Shown: positions 9,648 to 22,108, numbered from the stretch's first letter. The stretch is 64,000 bases of DNA from Pigoraptor vietnamica (GCA_943704525.1 CALSCQ010002712.1:332-64331); one strand, 5' to 3'. The notes: a model not told the origin generated them from the letters alone. Translations and numbers: made by a program.

Positions 9648-11905
9648 TTACGTCGAAGGGCCGCCCTGATCGCCCCCATGGTCAGCGTCGTTTCTGGCGT
9701 CCGGTTCTGTGCGGGGTCTCTTGCGACTAAAGAAGGGCTCGTGGAGTGTTTCCTGAAGCCGCTTGATCTGCAGTAGCACAAAAACATACAAACATGACAG
9801 TGAGACCCACACAAATAAGACTGTTTGTCCTCGCTATCAACATATACAGAGTACCACTGCGCGCGTACGTGCCTTCTGTTCGCCAAATCCAGGGCAGAGG
9901 AGGAGATCGTCCGAAGATGCCTCTATGACATGCTTGAGAGACTGCACGCACACACAACAGGCACAAATGTCAGTCATAATATATGAGAGTGCCCTGTGAG
10001 CACGTACTGAAATTAAATGAAATCTGCTCTCCGGCACAGCGACCACCCTAACAAAAAGCACACGTCGGCAAGAGTCTCATCGAGAAGCGCACCCCGAATG
10101 CAGTGAGCAGAGTGACGACGTCCGTCTTGTTGACAGACTTGATCGAAGTGAGGCAATCGGTCATCTGCGCGGGGTCACACCGATGTCAAGAGGACGCAGA
10201 GACGCCGCTGCTCATGATGGATCGAACAGACGGAAAAGAGAAGAAGGCATCGCGCACAGCGCCGCATACCTTTGACAAGTAGTCGGTCTCGACGCGCTCC
10301 TGCAGAAGGTCGGCCGGTTTCTTTTCGTACGCCTTGTACGTTTCGAGGTATCGAGCGGACTCTTCAAGGCTGCGCAGGAGATGAAATTGGAAGCGAACAT
10401 TAGCGATAAAGAATAATATTGGATTGATGAATCCCCGGCGATTAATGCTCGTGTGCTCACCTCCACGACAGGATCATCGTGTGGGACGTAAGCACGCAGA
10501 GCCGCATGAGCTCCTTTAAGATGTGCTGGCAATCCTTCTGCAAAATTCGCAGGCGTCAATTGCAACACCCACGCACACATTCACACGCAAGCATGCACAC
10601 ATAACACCTCACCATTACGGACACAAATAGCAACCACAGTGCGGTGTTACTAATAACCGGATTGCAGGACCACGCACCACATCCACTTGAACGAGCAGAA
10701 TGCGCAGACGGTATTGCCGCCCCAACTCGCGGATGCGCTGGTGAATGTATTCCGGGTGCAGGTTATGATATCGAAGGCTGCGCCGCAGAGCCACGTCAGC
10801 GCCTGTGTGTTACTTCCCCAGAACAACGACGTCCACGCATACTACGGGTTGCATTTCAAAAAGCAGCTTGCGAGTACCGCGGCACTGACCAGCACGCACA
10901 CACCTCAAGTACAGCGCGCACGTCGTGGCGCCAAGAAGAAAGTCGGGCACAATTTCGCCGTATTCCCAAGGGACATTGCGGACGCCGCGCAGCAGTGGGT
11001 TGCCGCGCTGCAAGACGTGCGAGGCGCAGTCAACAAACCTTCTGTGGACGCGCGAAAGCAAGCCACCACGGCATTGACACAGTTTGGGGCCACCGCCGCC
11101 CACCTGTCTATTGCTCACGACAATCGAATTGGAACCGAAGGGTCGCCCTGGTGCGGCGGCCTCGTCTTTTGCCCTACAAGCACCCAAACCGTAAGTGAGA
11201 GGGCCAGGAGCAGCAACACGCCACGCCACATCCATGCCACCGCACCCACTCTGACGCGGGCTGTTCGGCTGCTGTAGGCGGCACCGCACGCTCTTTCGGC
11301 GGGGGCGGCTCGTAGCCCGGCAAGGATTTGAGGTACGCAAACTGCGCGGCAAATGAGCCCGGCCTCGGTGCGGGTTCAGGATCCCATGCGTCCGGCATCA
11401 CAAACCCTCCGCTCGCGCCCTCCGCACGCGCAGTGGCCGCGCCTGCGGGCGTCGTGCGGGGCGGGGCTTGCGGTGGGACATGGACAGATCCGTGCGACTC
11501 CAACGGAGATGCTCCTCCCTCGACCTCGATGCCAACAGCGACAGGGAGAGGGCGTGGCGTCGCTTCCTGTCGCACGGGCGTCGCACGCTTGTAGGGGTTG
11601 GGCGCGCCCCGAAGCACCGCTGGCAAGGAAGGCTCAGAGCTTGCCGTCGAAGGGCCGCCACTGGCGCTGCCCATAGGCGAAGATGCAGCGTCCGTCAACT
11701 GCGCGCCCTTATGCGAAGGCACAGTTGCGGGTGAACCGATTGCATCGGCGTGCGATGTCGCTGGAGGTCCATTGGGTGCGGTGGACTCCTTTGTGCCGAA
11801 AAGACGCCCCGGGACGAAGAAATTGGAGCGGGGACGTGGGGCATCCGCGTCGAGATTAGATCTGCGCGTGCATGGAAAAACACCACGTGGAGTGAGCAGT
11901 CGCAT
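9648..11905 (-). CDS. ERCC1: ERCC1, DNA repair endonuclease partner of XPF
   Basis: Nine exons: 11905-11250, 11173-11104, 11007-10904, 10777-10678, 10537-10461, 10369-10270, 10164-10093, 9941-9873, 9767-9648; 455 residues. ERCC1-XPF cuts 5' of lesions in nucleotide excision repair and acts in crosslink repair. The central domain carries [18 protein letters not shown] and [10 protein letters not shown]; the helix-hairpin-helix end has [18 protein letters not shown] and [12 protein letters not shown]. As in animals, no ERKxxxD nuclease motif is present, so catalysis would rest with XPF. The N-terminal 220 residues are Pro/Ala/Ser-rich and much longer than in human ERCC1 (297 residues). The last intron has a GC donor (AAG|GCACGT) required by phase. 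The start ATG is the first plausible one and is not proven. Confidence 0.93.
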
Positions 11906-12307
11906 GACGCAAAAAGGTCAAATCATAGCGTGAATCGCCGAGGAATTACGTGAAGTTCGCGCACAAGGAATAGAGTGCGGTGTGGCGCGCGTGAGCAGGC
12001 AAGCTGTTAATCGAGCAGATGCGAAGCGTGAGCGGCGCTTGCAATGTCACCCACGACAGAGTAATGCGTACAGCGGGCGCAGAAGGAGGCGCAGCGTCCT
12101 GCCCGCCCGTCGTTTGCTGCGCCATCTCCCCGGCAAAAAAGGTCGCGCGCCATTGTTCTCAAAAAGAAATCGTCCACAGCAAAACCTTTCAGTGAGGGCC
12201 CGGTTGTAACACAACTGTAACACCCGGGTAACAGCAACACACACACACAGTCAAAGTCACCTCAAACACGGTGCCGGAAATGTGCCTGAACGCGCAAGTG
12301 GCACAGA
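11906..12307. promoter_or_regulatory. Divergent 5' interval of ERCC1 and PIGQ
   Basis: 402 bp between two start codons on opposite strands. It contains a short AC run near 12236-12250 but no motif I can name. Bidirectional promoter inferred. Confidence 0.45.
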
Positions 12308-13691
12308 ATGGCGCAGGCGGCCGTCTTTTGGCCAGAGTGCCTCGGCCACCGCGTGTCCCGTCTGCCCATTGGCAGCAATAACGACAGGGATTCGCTTGTG
12401 TTGGTCGGCGCGCGACTGCAACAACCGGCGACGCGCGATGCCAATAATCGGCAGCGTACTGGCGCGAGTGCAGTCGTCCCATCGTTGCCTGCTGTCGTGT
12501 ATGTTGTGCTGGGAGTTAGTACGTGTGATCCAGCCGATTCGGCTGCGTGCGACCGATTAATTGCGGCGTGCGAAGCGTCCGCGCCCGTCTCTGTTGCGAA
12601 TTTGGAGCTCGTCGGCGTGTGCGCAAACGAGGCTCCTCCTGCCAAGGGTAAACGTCGTCGCGCAAGCTTCGTCTCACGAGAATGCGACATTGAGCTGCGC
12701 ATCGGTGTGGACGGGTCGCTGTCGTGGCGGCATGCGAAGCTCCCGGTCCTCTCCATCTGCTTCTCTAGCGACGTTGCCCATCTCGACGGGCAATTGGCGG
12801 GGACGGCAGGCGCCATGGAAGGCGTGATCGCGCTTGCCTGCCGCGCCCAAAGTGTGCAGCGTGCGCTGGACGCGATTTCCAACGGCGGTCGGCGTGCAAG
12901 TGTGTTGGTGCGACTGACGAGCGCGATGCGTCGTTGTGCGGACGTTGTGGTGCTTGCGGCGCTTGTGTTTGTGCTGGCGATTGCCACCCCTGCGCGCACT
13001 GCCGCGGGGATGGTGCTCGGGGTACTCGAACACCCGTGGAAGGGAATGTCGCTCGCGACGACCAGTGCGCTCGGTGGGTGGCCGTGCACGAAGCTTCCCG
13101 AGTGTCTTCTTGTCACTTGAACTGGATGAAGAGCTGTATGTTTTAAAAGCAAGCTGTGAGCTTCTTTCTTTCCCTCATCGCTGAGACCTTCTCGTGCGTT
13201 GGGAGTGCGTGGTTTGCGACTGCTGACGATGGGCGCTTGGCGCATGTTGTGCAGCCGGGCAGTGCGCTTTTCGCCTTCGCGAGTTCTGCCGCCTTCCGTC
13301 CGATGGCATGCGCGCGTTTGGGGGAAACAGCCGCAATGGCGAGAGATGGCGCGGTAGGATGAGGTGAGTGCGCTTCGCATTTTTGCCGACAACCAACCGA
13401 AACGAACACACAGACACGTCGCTTATGTACACGCTTTCACAAAGTTGACGTTACGAGCCGTCACGTGCCATTACGTCCAGGCTCTACAGTGTGCTTTGGG
13501 CAACGGCGTGGGACGTTGCTCTTGGAACGGTTCTCGCGAAGGTCATCGACGCGAATTCCGACGAAATCGCGCGCAGTGTGAGGCGTGCGCTTGAGGTGAG
13601 CCATCTCCGCATCTCTCACGGGACTTTATATTTCGAGTACGCATAACGTGCGACTACCATGCTTCGTTGTGTCTGTGTGTCTGTGTGTCTC

Positions 13692-13746
<55 letters not shown>

Positions 13747-15196
13747 GGTGTGCGTATGCGTATGCGTGAGCTGCATGTGGTCCGCACTATAATTTGTCTC
13801 TTACTGTCTCTAGTGGGAGGCTGCGGGCGCGGTCAAGGTGCACCTTGCGTGGCTTGCGGGCGCACCCGGCGGCCTGAAGGTCAACGCCGCTTTTGGGGTC
13901 TTCGAATCGCAACTCTTCTCGCTGTTTGTCGACGCTTGGGGCTGTGAGTGGCACGCGCAGTCCTCGCACCGCTGTCGCCACCTCTGTTATTGATGGAGAT
14001 ATGCAGTGACACTAAATCGATATCGCACACAGGGATCGTCCTCAACGTTCTCGCAGGTCACGCGCCCCTGCTCGTGTTCGCTCTCTCCACTTGTGCGCGC
14101 TTTGGCGCCTCCTTTGCGGCGAGCCTCGCGTGCGACGTCCTGGCTGTTGCGAGCGCGCACCTTCGCTTCACCTATCGCGTCGCTGCGTTTGTGTACGGGG
14201 GACAAGTGACGGTGTTGAGTTCGCTGTGGCGTCTCTTTAGGGGTGGGTTGCTGGCAATTGTTTTGCATACCCCTTTACTCGTCTTACACGAGTGTTTCGT
14301 AATGCCTGTCTCTAAAGGTCAGCAGGTGAAATGGTGTTTTGCGTCAGGGCACTAATCCATTGTTGGTACCCTCTTAACCCCGCCTTTACGCGCGCACACA
14401 CACACGTGCACATGACATCACACGCGCACGCATTTATAGGTCGCAAGTGGAATGTGCTGCGCGCACGCGTCGACACGCACGAGCCACGCACCGACCACCA
14501 GCTCGTGGGAACGGCCATGTTCGCCATCTTGCTGCTCCTCTTTCCCACGACCGCCGTCTTCTACATCTATTTCGTGGCGGTACGTTCGGGTCTCCTCGCA
14601 TGCGCGTGTATGTTGCATCTCTCGCGAGAATACGACACCCACACGCCTCTGCTGACGACGGCTTGCGACTCGCAGGTTCGGGGCGTTATTGCACTGCTCG
14701 AGTGGGCTCTATTTGCGGCCATTTTCGCGATCGACCACGCCCCTCTCTTCGCGCTCACTCTGCGCACGTTCTTCCCGCCAAAGTTGCCATCGAGTGTCGG
14801 TTTCGATCCCTGTTCCGTGAGGGGCGGCGAGCCATTGAGTCTGCGCATGCGGGTGTGTGCGAGTGCGATACTTTGTTCGTGAGCGTATTTGTCGACCGTG
14901 CGCCACCCTTCTTCTACTCCCTGACGGTCTTAATTCCTTCCCTCCTCCTCTCGCCACAGCTCGTCACGACGCCGCTATCGTCAATTTTCTCCGATTTCTT
15001 CAGCAACCTGTCGCGAGCGGTTGCTCCTTTTCCGCCGGCCAGAGTTTTGCACTGTGTTGCCACCGGACATCTTCTGCCTCGCGTTCCTATTGTTCACTGT
15101 GCAGGGTCCCCCGACGAGCCAGTGGCGCCGGCCGCCGACTTCCGCCGCGCGCTTGCTGCCGCCGCCGTGGCACTGTCGCACCGACTCTCGGCTTAA
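12308..15196 (+). CDS. PIGQ: PIG-Q/Gpi1, GPI-GlcNAc transferase subunit
   Basis: Eight exons: 12308-13073, 13255-13363, 13481-13595, 13814-13943, 14033-14242, 14440-14579, 14676-14852, 14960-15196; 627 residues. PIG-Q is a membrane subunit that stabilises the complex transferring GlcNAc to phosphatidylinositol, the first step of GPI-anchor synthesis at the ER. The Gpi1 core is clear: LAWLAGAPGGLKVN, then [21 protein letters not shown] and a hydrophobic ILLLLFPTTAVFYIYF segment. Several further membrane spans are present. Exon 2 (13255-13363) is the weakest call and was chosen because it alone keeps the phase. The C-terminal exon is conserved only in outline. Confidence 0.9.
13695..13744 (+). 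repeat. GT microsatellite in PIGQ intron 3
   Basis: About 25 GT units, with GT on the sense strand, shortly upstream of the exon-4 acceptor at 13812-13813. Confidence 0.95.
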
Positions 15197-15684
15197 GAGC
15201 GACGCGGGTGCTGTGTTTGCAAGCAAACGGTTCTGGAGGGTCGGTTGGACCGACACCCTTCGCCCTTTGTCTGCAATACAATTTTCATTGTGATGTGATT
15301 ATCACCTCGCACGCGCCCGAATTGAAGCCACCGCAATCGTTGCGCGCAAGTGTGCACGCGCGTGATGCAAGCGATGGCGCGAGGACAGCGGGAAGCGGGA
15401 AGAGGGGCCGAATGGAACGAGACGAGGCCACGCGCGCAACGAGCAACGCACGCAGGAAAGAGCGACAGTGCAGCCGTGCCAATGCACACGGCAGGTACGC
15501 TAGGACAACGAGAGCGAGAAGAAAGGAGAAAAAAGAAAGGGAAAAAAAAAAAAAACCAAGCACGCGCAAACGCACTACACACGGCGACCCGACAGCCGCG
15601 TCCACGGCGGCACGCATTGCTGCAAGCAAACGTCGACGCATCCGCCGCACACGCAGCCATCAGAGCCAACTGCGCCACGCGCGC
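15197..15684. other. Tail-to-tail interval of PIGQ and RhoGDI
   Basis: 488 bp with a purine-rich stretch (about 15505-15560, including A13-14) and no supported gene. The minus-strand open frames here are low complexity. Confidence 0.5.
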
Positions 15685-16752
15685 CTAGTTCCAGTCCTTC
15701 TTGATCTCGAACGTCCACTCCCACTCGAGGTGCGTGTTCTTGTCGTCGTCGGTGAACTTCGACTTGACGTCGTACTTGCCGCGCGCAAGCATGCCCGAGG
15801 GCGCCTCCTCCGGCTGGCTGAGGTACGTGTACGACGTCGTGTTGGGGCCGTAGCTGCCAACCATCATGCTGGCCTTGTCGACTGCAGAGAGCACGGTGGC
15901 AACGTCGTTTAGGGAGCGTGCACAGCACGGAAAAAAAGGCCGCTTCTCAGAGTGCACATGGAAATAGGCTCTACATGCGCACAAAAACGCAGCACGCAGA
16001 ACGTGACCGACAATTTTGACGGGAGAGCAGAATGAGATGCTCATCGCACCTGTGACGGGGCCGCGCTTGACGGCGTGGATGTACTTGAGGCCCGCGACGA
16101 CGTCCTTGGTGACCTTGAACGTGACCTTGATGCGGTACTCGCTGCCCTCCTTAATAATGAACGGGGTCGCCTTGAGCTTCTTAATGTCGCCTGCGGAGTC
16201 AACGGGTCATTACGCTGCACGGCAATGGTGGCACACGCAATGGTGGCACAGCCCACATTCCCACTCGCGACATGGCAGATATGCACCAGCGCACAAGCAC
16301 ACACGCAGAGACACGAAATACGAGGCAAAAATACATCAACACCGTTGCGCTTGAACCGCACTCTCTGAGGTTCAGGGCACAAGCAACGCCTACACACCGG
16401 TGAGGTCGAGCTCGGCGTCCGGCCGCCCATCGACCACAAGCGAGAGCTTCTCCACAATCACACGGCGAGGGTCCCCAGACCCTACATGGCCACAGCGCAC
16501 GCAAGGGAACTAATGTTAGCTCGATGATGATAACAACGGAAAGTGATTCAAGCAACGCCGTCACATGCACACAGGGTGAAGCGTCTGATGCGACCCACCG
16601 GCACCGCCCTCCGCGCCCTTAAGGAGCTGCGCCTTCCACTTGTTGAGCGACTCGTCGTTGGCGTCGAGGTTCTTGAGCGTGTCGAGGTCGACCTGCTTGG
16701 GCGCCTTGTAGCCGGGCGTCTCTTCAATGTCCTTAAAGTCCTCGTCGGCCAT
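15685..16752 (-). CDS. ARHGDI: Rho GDP-dissociation inhibitor
   Basis: Four exons: 16752-16599, 16481-16398, 16190-16050, 15881-15685; 191 residues, close to the 178-204 usual for the family. RhoGDI extracts prenylated Rho GTPases from membranes and holds them GDP-bound in the cytosol. The N-terminal regulatory arm (YKAPKQVDLDTLKNLDANDE, LNKWKAQLLKG) is followed by the immunoglobulin-like domain: FIIKEGSEYRIKVTFKV, VAGLKYIHAVKRGPV, SYTYLSQPEEAPSGMLARG and the C-terminal WEWTFEIKKDW. Every part of the fold is present and no key residue appears lost. It is head to head with SRP68. Confidence 0.96.
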
Positions 16753-17251
16753 CTTCGTCTGGATGGGTTTGCTTCAACGCACACGGCAAAGGCAGCAAGA
16801 CAACGCACACGCGCACACTTCAACTGGCACAGAGAGACTTTTGCTATTACTGTTCTTTACGCAAAGGGGCGCACGCACGACACGACGACGACGGAAGGGA
16901 GAGAAAAGGCGAGGGTGTGGATTGGCACACAGGTGTGTGACTCTGTTGTTTGGGGATGCGAGTAAATCCGGAGTTTACTCTTACGCATTATCACGTGATA
17001 TACTTAATATGAGTATATTGTTTTCTTGTATGGGAGTTTTAGAGAATTGTCTTTGTTGATGCATAATTATTGAAAATCCACATTGAGTACATGACGAGTT
17101 CCATGTGAGCAGTTGCCCTGCGTGGACGTGAGATGCGATGGCCTTCTCCTTCTTTTGTCCTTTTCCTTTGCTAGCACCCGTCCGTTCCCTCACCTCTTCA
17201 TTTCTCCGTGCTTGAAAAACTAAGTCTCGCGTGAGAGAGGACATTGCGGCC
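16753..17251. promoter_or_regulatory. Divergent 5' interval of RhoGDI and SRP68 with an E-box palindrome
   Basis: 499 bp. An AT-rich patch at about 16975-17035 contains the perfect 12-bp palindrome TATCACGTGATA at 16989-17000, centred on CACGTG, the core bound by bHLH-leucine-zipper factors (USF, MYC/MAX, CBF1 types). Binding is inferred. Confidence 0.5.
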
Positions 17252-20200
17252 ATGTCGGCGCCGGTTGAGGCGGCAGATGCGCCGTCGGAGCCACCGGCAC
17301 CCGAGGCAAAGCCCCTCGAGATTTACACGGTCGACAGTATCCGTCATTGGCGTTGGCCTGCTTGCTTGCTCTTTGCGGCATTGAAGCTGTCGCGTGCGGC
17401 CGCTAATTGATGCAATCCCGAAGCGATGTGGTTTTTGTGTGCGACGCTGTCGTTTCGCCTTGACTTCCACTCTTCCTGCGCGCAGTCCTCCCTATGATTA
17501 AGGACTTGCAGGCACAGCACGGTCTCCGCCATGGAGATTACCAGCGTTACAGGTGGGCGCGCGTGTTCCTTGCACATCCATACATGCATGCATCGCGCTT
17601 CTTGGTTTCTCAAGCGCACGACCGACGACTTGCGGCATTTCCCAGGAGTTATTGCTCGCGGCGGCTCATGCGCCTGGGCCATGCCCTCAAGTTCACGCAC
17701 GGGAAGCACAGCAAGTTCCTCAACAAGAAGGTCGAGCTCGAGCACGTGACGGACGCGAGGCAAGTGTCGTCATGTCGGGTGCTTGCAAAGTTTTCCACTT
17801 CTGATTGTCCAAGGTGTTTGTTGCTCTACAGATTTCTCCACATTCCGCTGATGAAGGCGGAGCGCGCGTGGGGCTATGCCATGGAGTTGAAGAACCTCGT
17901 CAACGCCGACGTGCGCAAGCGGCATCACCTCCGCCGGCGCCTCCGCAAGGCCGCCAAGCACGCGGAGCACCTCGAGCACCTGTGTGCGGTCCGCGCGGAC
18001 GGCCGATCACAGCTTGAAGCGAAGGTGATTACAGATGGGCCTCAATCTTGCGGATGGCGTGTGCTTTGTCGTTGCCATTTTTGAGTGTTCTTACGACTCG
18101 GGTACTGTTTCGCAGGCCTACACGCTGTATATGCAGGCCACGCTGGCGTTTGAGCTCCAGGACTGGAAGGCGGCGTTTGATCGCTTTGGAAAGGCATCGT
18201 GAGTGCTCGCGTGCGCTGTTTAACGTGTGCGCGGCCTACGGCTGTCCTCTTGATGTACATGGCATGTCAACCTCACTCGTCGACGAACCTTAGCGTTTTT
18301 GTTTATTTTGCTCTGTCTGATGCGCTAATCGCCCTTCACGCAGGACCATCTACGACAAGCTCGGCGCTGCGTCTGCGCCCAGTCTGAGTCCGCTCTACGC
18401 GCAGCGGGTGGAGGAGATTTCGCCAAGCATGCGCTACTGCGCGTACAACCTCGGCATGGACCAAAAGGCCGCCGACGACCTCGTGGGCTTGAGGCTCAAG
18501 GCGGCCAGCGCTGGCGAGGTCGACGCCCTTGCCGCTAAGCTCGATGTGGGTGTCGATTGTGCGCGTGGTTATTATTGTAGTCTGTATGTTACCAGAGCGT
18601 GACTGTGGCCGCCATGCACGGTTCTGAGGCGGGCATGTGACAAATGCATCGTGGACGCTCGCCGCAGGCCGTGCTGCTTCAGACGCGCGAGGGTCAGGCG
18701 CAGTCGGTGGTCGCGGAGGTCGAGTGGCTCGGAAAGTCCATTCCCGTCAAGAACGAGAAGCTTCGGCCGCTCCTCCTCAAGGCACGTTTCAATGCGTGTC
18801 ACGTTCTCCCTCACTTTTCAGACGAACTCACTCGTGCCCATTGTTTTGTATTCTCGCTTGCTCACCGTTTCACTACCGCAGGTCCAAGTGACCGACAAGC
18901 AGCTGAGCCAGGTCGACGACGCCAAGCGCCTTGCCGTGTACGATCAGCTTTTCGTCGACATCAACGACGCCGTGCAGGCCGCGCGTGACGAGCTCAAGGC
19001 AGATGCGGTGGGTGCCGTCACGTGCAATGCAATCCCCTCCCAACCATTTTGTATCTCTCAGCGTATGGCGCAGTGCCTGTCGTTTGACGCCGTTGAACTG
19101 ACGCCGTTGAACTGCGGTGCCGCAGAGCGCCAAGATTCGGTCGCAGAAGAGCGAGGCGAACCGCGCGAACACGGAGGCCGTTCTGTCGTACCTGTCGTTT
19201 GTGCGCCTCGACCGCACCATCGAGCGAAATCTCCTCATGATCGAGGGGATGCGCACGCGGCTGCAGGGCCAGCAGGAAGGCGGGACGGACGCGAAGCCCG
19301 TGCGAGCGGAGGACGTCGTGCGCATCTACGAGAACTTGCTCCAGGTGGGCGTCGTCAGCGTTTACCTTTGAAGAGTTGTTGTGTGACGTGCGGTGCGCTG
19401 CGTGATCTTGCTGTGCCAGAACGTGATGTCGTGCGCGTTCTGTCATCTGATTGCGCCTTTGGACCGCAGAACGTGGCGGACATGCAGGAGATCCCCGGCA
19501 TCACAGAGGACGTCGACATGGGCAAGGAATTTGCCGCGCGCACCTACGCGTTCAAGGCGTTCCGGTGAGACGTCGTGCCAGCGGCGAAGCGATTGCACCT
19601 CTCCCGCTCCTCCCGCCCACGTGCGCTCATGATTTGCCATTCTCGAACTGCAGGGCGTTTTACCTGGGCGAATCGCAGCTGTCCATTCGGCGCCTTGCAG
19701 AGGCTGTCGCGCTGTATGACCGCGCCGCCACGCACGCGCGCGCCGCCGCTGCACATTACGCCGAGTGCAAGGGGCGGCGTGCAAAGCTGCTTGAGGTGAA
19801 TTTCCTTGACACGAGCTCTCGCGTGACTCAATCGTGCCTGTTCCTGCGTTTATCGAAATTGGTTCCAACACTCACTCATGGATGCGTGTGTTCCCTTCGG
19901 CCCATCGCAGGCGGAGGCCAAGCAGCTTGATACCCTCAACGCGCAAATCCGCGGACAGAAGAGCGCCGCGCGGTCGTTCCACGCAGCAGGCGAGGAAGCG
20001 CGCGACAACGTTCCCGACAACGCGCTGCAGAAGGTAATGCATTACCTCCCGCCCACTTTCTCGGTACCACTCTTGTTTGTCTTGCCGACTAACGTCTTGA
20101 TTTTGACGTGCAGCCGCTGTACGATCGTCTGGACGTCTTTGCTTACGACCCGTCGCTCGTGGGCAAGAAGCCCAACCTCGTGTCGTTTCCGCCGGCGCTG

Positions 20201-20392
20201 GAGCCCGTCGCCGTCAAGCCGTTTGTGTTTGACCTCGCGCTGAACCACATCGAGTACCCGAACATTGCTGCGAAGGCGCGGCAGGAGGCAGCGGCTGCCG
20301 CGCAGGCCGAGGGTGGCGATGCACAGCAGCAGCAGCAGCCGGGAGTCATCAAGGGCGTGCTTCGGGGCCTGTGGGGCTGGGGAAGGCAGTAG
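17252..20392 (+). CDS. SRP68: SRP68, signal recognition particle subunit
   Basis: Thirteen exons: 17252-17336, 17486-17552, 17646-17759, 17832-18024, 18116-18198, 18344-18545, 18668-18781, 18882-19007, 19126-19344, 19470-19564, 19654-19795, 19911-20033, 20114-20392; 613 residues (human 627). SRP68 binds the 7SL RNA S domain with SRP72 and serves co-translational targeting to the ER. The RNA-binding N-terminal domain is strongly conserved (QHGLRHGDYQRYR, YCSRRL, KAERAWGYAMELK, KAAKHAEHLEHLC, VEEISPSMRYCAYN). The C-terminal SRP72-binding part has LVSFPPALEPVAVKPFVFDL and DLALNHIEYP. Two introns use GC donors fixed by phase: after exon 3 (GAG|GCAAGT) and exon 7 (AAG|GCACGT). A short glutamine run precedes the end. 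Confidence 0.96.
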
Positions 20393-20564
20393 CCGGCGGT
20401 CGATCACCGACTGCCTCTCGGGGTGGACTTGGACTGCGTCGCGGACCGTTGACCGGCGTGCCGTACAGAGATAATTGTGGAACCTGGGCCGACTCTTTAC
20501 TTGAGAGTCTTTTAGCGTTTGCACTTCCCACACCGGAACACCAGCCATAGTTTGAAGGGCGTTT

Positions 20565-20713
20565 TCATATTCGCTTTGAGAGCCAAATGGCAGCCTTGCA
20601 TCCCACTGTGATCGCGTGGGACAGAGCCTGATACATGGGCGCCTGCGGGGAATGGGCATGCGTCACGCACAGATACCGACGACAGGACCGAAACTAACAG
20701 CGACACACGCGCA

Positions 20714-20753
<40 letters not shown>

Positions 20754-22108
20754 ACACACACACACACCACACACACACACACACGCACCCACACACCCAC
20801 ACCCACGCGCGCACGCACAGCACACACGCAACACACGCGCACACACAGCAAACACGCAACACACACACCATTTCGGCGCCGTGCTGAATGCCTTTATCGT
20901 GGTGCTCCATTTCATCGTCACGAAATGTTTGGATGACCTGCCAATCACCTGTCAACACAAAACAGAGGAGAGAAAGCGCGAGCCGTCACTTGCCGAGAGC
21001 CACCTTTCGTAGGTCCTTGTGGTCGTCTTTTCCCATGGCGTGCAGCTCGCGCAGTTGCCTGCACAGTCGAGAACAATAATGTTCAACAGCTCGACAACAC
21101 CACATCAAAGACAGACGCAGACACACGCAAACACACGCCGAGTCGCGCCCACACAGCTTCTGCACTTCACACAACGTCCATGCAAACGCCTCACACCCCA
21201 AACCCACTCGTTATAATGGTCCGTAATGACGTTTTCGACGGCAACCGTGCACGCCATGGCTGCCTCCTTGCCCAGGAGCGCCGTCCCAGCGCCTGTAAAC
21301 GCAGCAGTCGCGTCAAGAAGCAGCCAAGTGAACGAGGCACAAGACCCGTCTTTCTCACTCGAAGCAATAGTGGAAGGCGATGGACACATATCTATCCTCT
21401 AAGCTACTCCGACAACTCTCAAAATTCTGTATGTGACCCACCAAGTGCAAATCCGGCCACGTTCCACAGCGGTTGCAGCAATGTCGGGCGCACGCGGTGC
21501 TCGTTAATGAACGTGTCGAACTTTGCGAGATGCGCCTTCTCCTGATCCCACATCTCCTACAAACACAACGCGGCCGCACGTCAGAGAGGCCACGCACCAT
21601 TACATACGAGCGTGGCCGTACACGACGGCAACATACAGTCCATAAAGACATTGTCGAAAGTTCAGCATGCGCCGGCAAGTCACCATCGGGCGTACGAAGG
21701 CAGAATGCGTCATATTTTCAAAGTGAACCTATAAGAATGAGCGCGGCGTACGAAGGCAGAATACACGTCATGTTGTCGAAGTCAACGTAAGAATCACACT
21801 CTTCACTGCACCTTGATGACAGGTCCCACGGGAGAACGGCCGAGCACAAACATCTGCCCCGCATATATTCTGTCCGCGCCAAGCTCGCCCGCATGGTCCA
21901 CGCGTATGATCGAGTCGACCGCGCACTTGGCCTCGTCTGCGGTCAGTCGTCGCGGCACTCGGGCATCGTCGTCACTCGCCGTTGCCGAGCTTGCATCGGA
22001 CGCACCGCGCAGTACGCAAGACGCATGAACAAATCTTGCCCCACAGACATTCGCGCGCGCTCCAATGCGCCCTGGAGCAAAGCGAACGACGGACGCCGGC
22101 GACCACAT
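20565..22108 (-). CDS. COQ7: COQ7, demethoxyubiquinone hydroxylase
   Basis: Six exons: 22108-21812, 21556-21442, 21292-21208, 21058-21004, 20937-20869, 20642-20565; 232 residues. COQ7 is the mitochondrial di-iron enzyme for the penultimate step of ubiquinone synthesis. The Arg-rich, Ser/Ala-rich first 55 residues look like a mitochondrial presequence. Di-iron ligand motifs are intact: [42 protein letters not shown] and [12 protein letters not shown]. The C-terminal amphipathic helix ([10 protein letters not shown]) matches the family's membrane-binding end. The last intron is largely CA repeat on the plus strand, so GT on the sense strand. It meets SRP68 tail to tail with only 172 bp between stops. 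Confidence 0.96.
20713..20868 (-). repeat. GT microsatellite in COQ7 intron 5
   Basis: CA repeats on the plus strand with CACC, CACGC and CAGC interruptions, so GT on the sense strand. They begin directly at the exon-5 donor. Confidence 0.95.

Noticed and set aside
12262-13392. 376-codon minus-strand frame opposite PIGQ exons 1-2
   Set aside because: Low-complexity Arg/Ser/Thr text without family similarity; the plus strand encodes a good PIG-Q protein.
17252-20392. First impression of a BRO1/ALIX-type protein
   Set aside because: QHGLRHGDYQRYR, YCSRRL and VEEISPSMRYCAYN identify SRP68 unambiguously.
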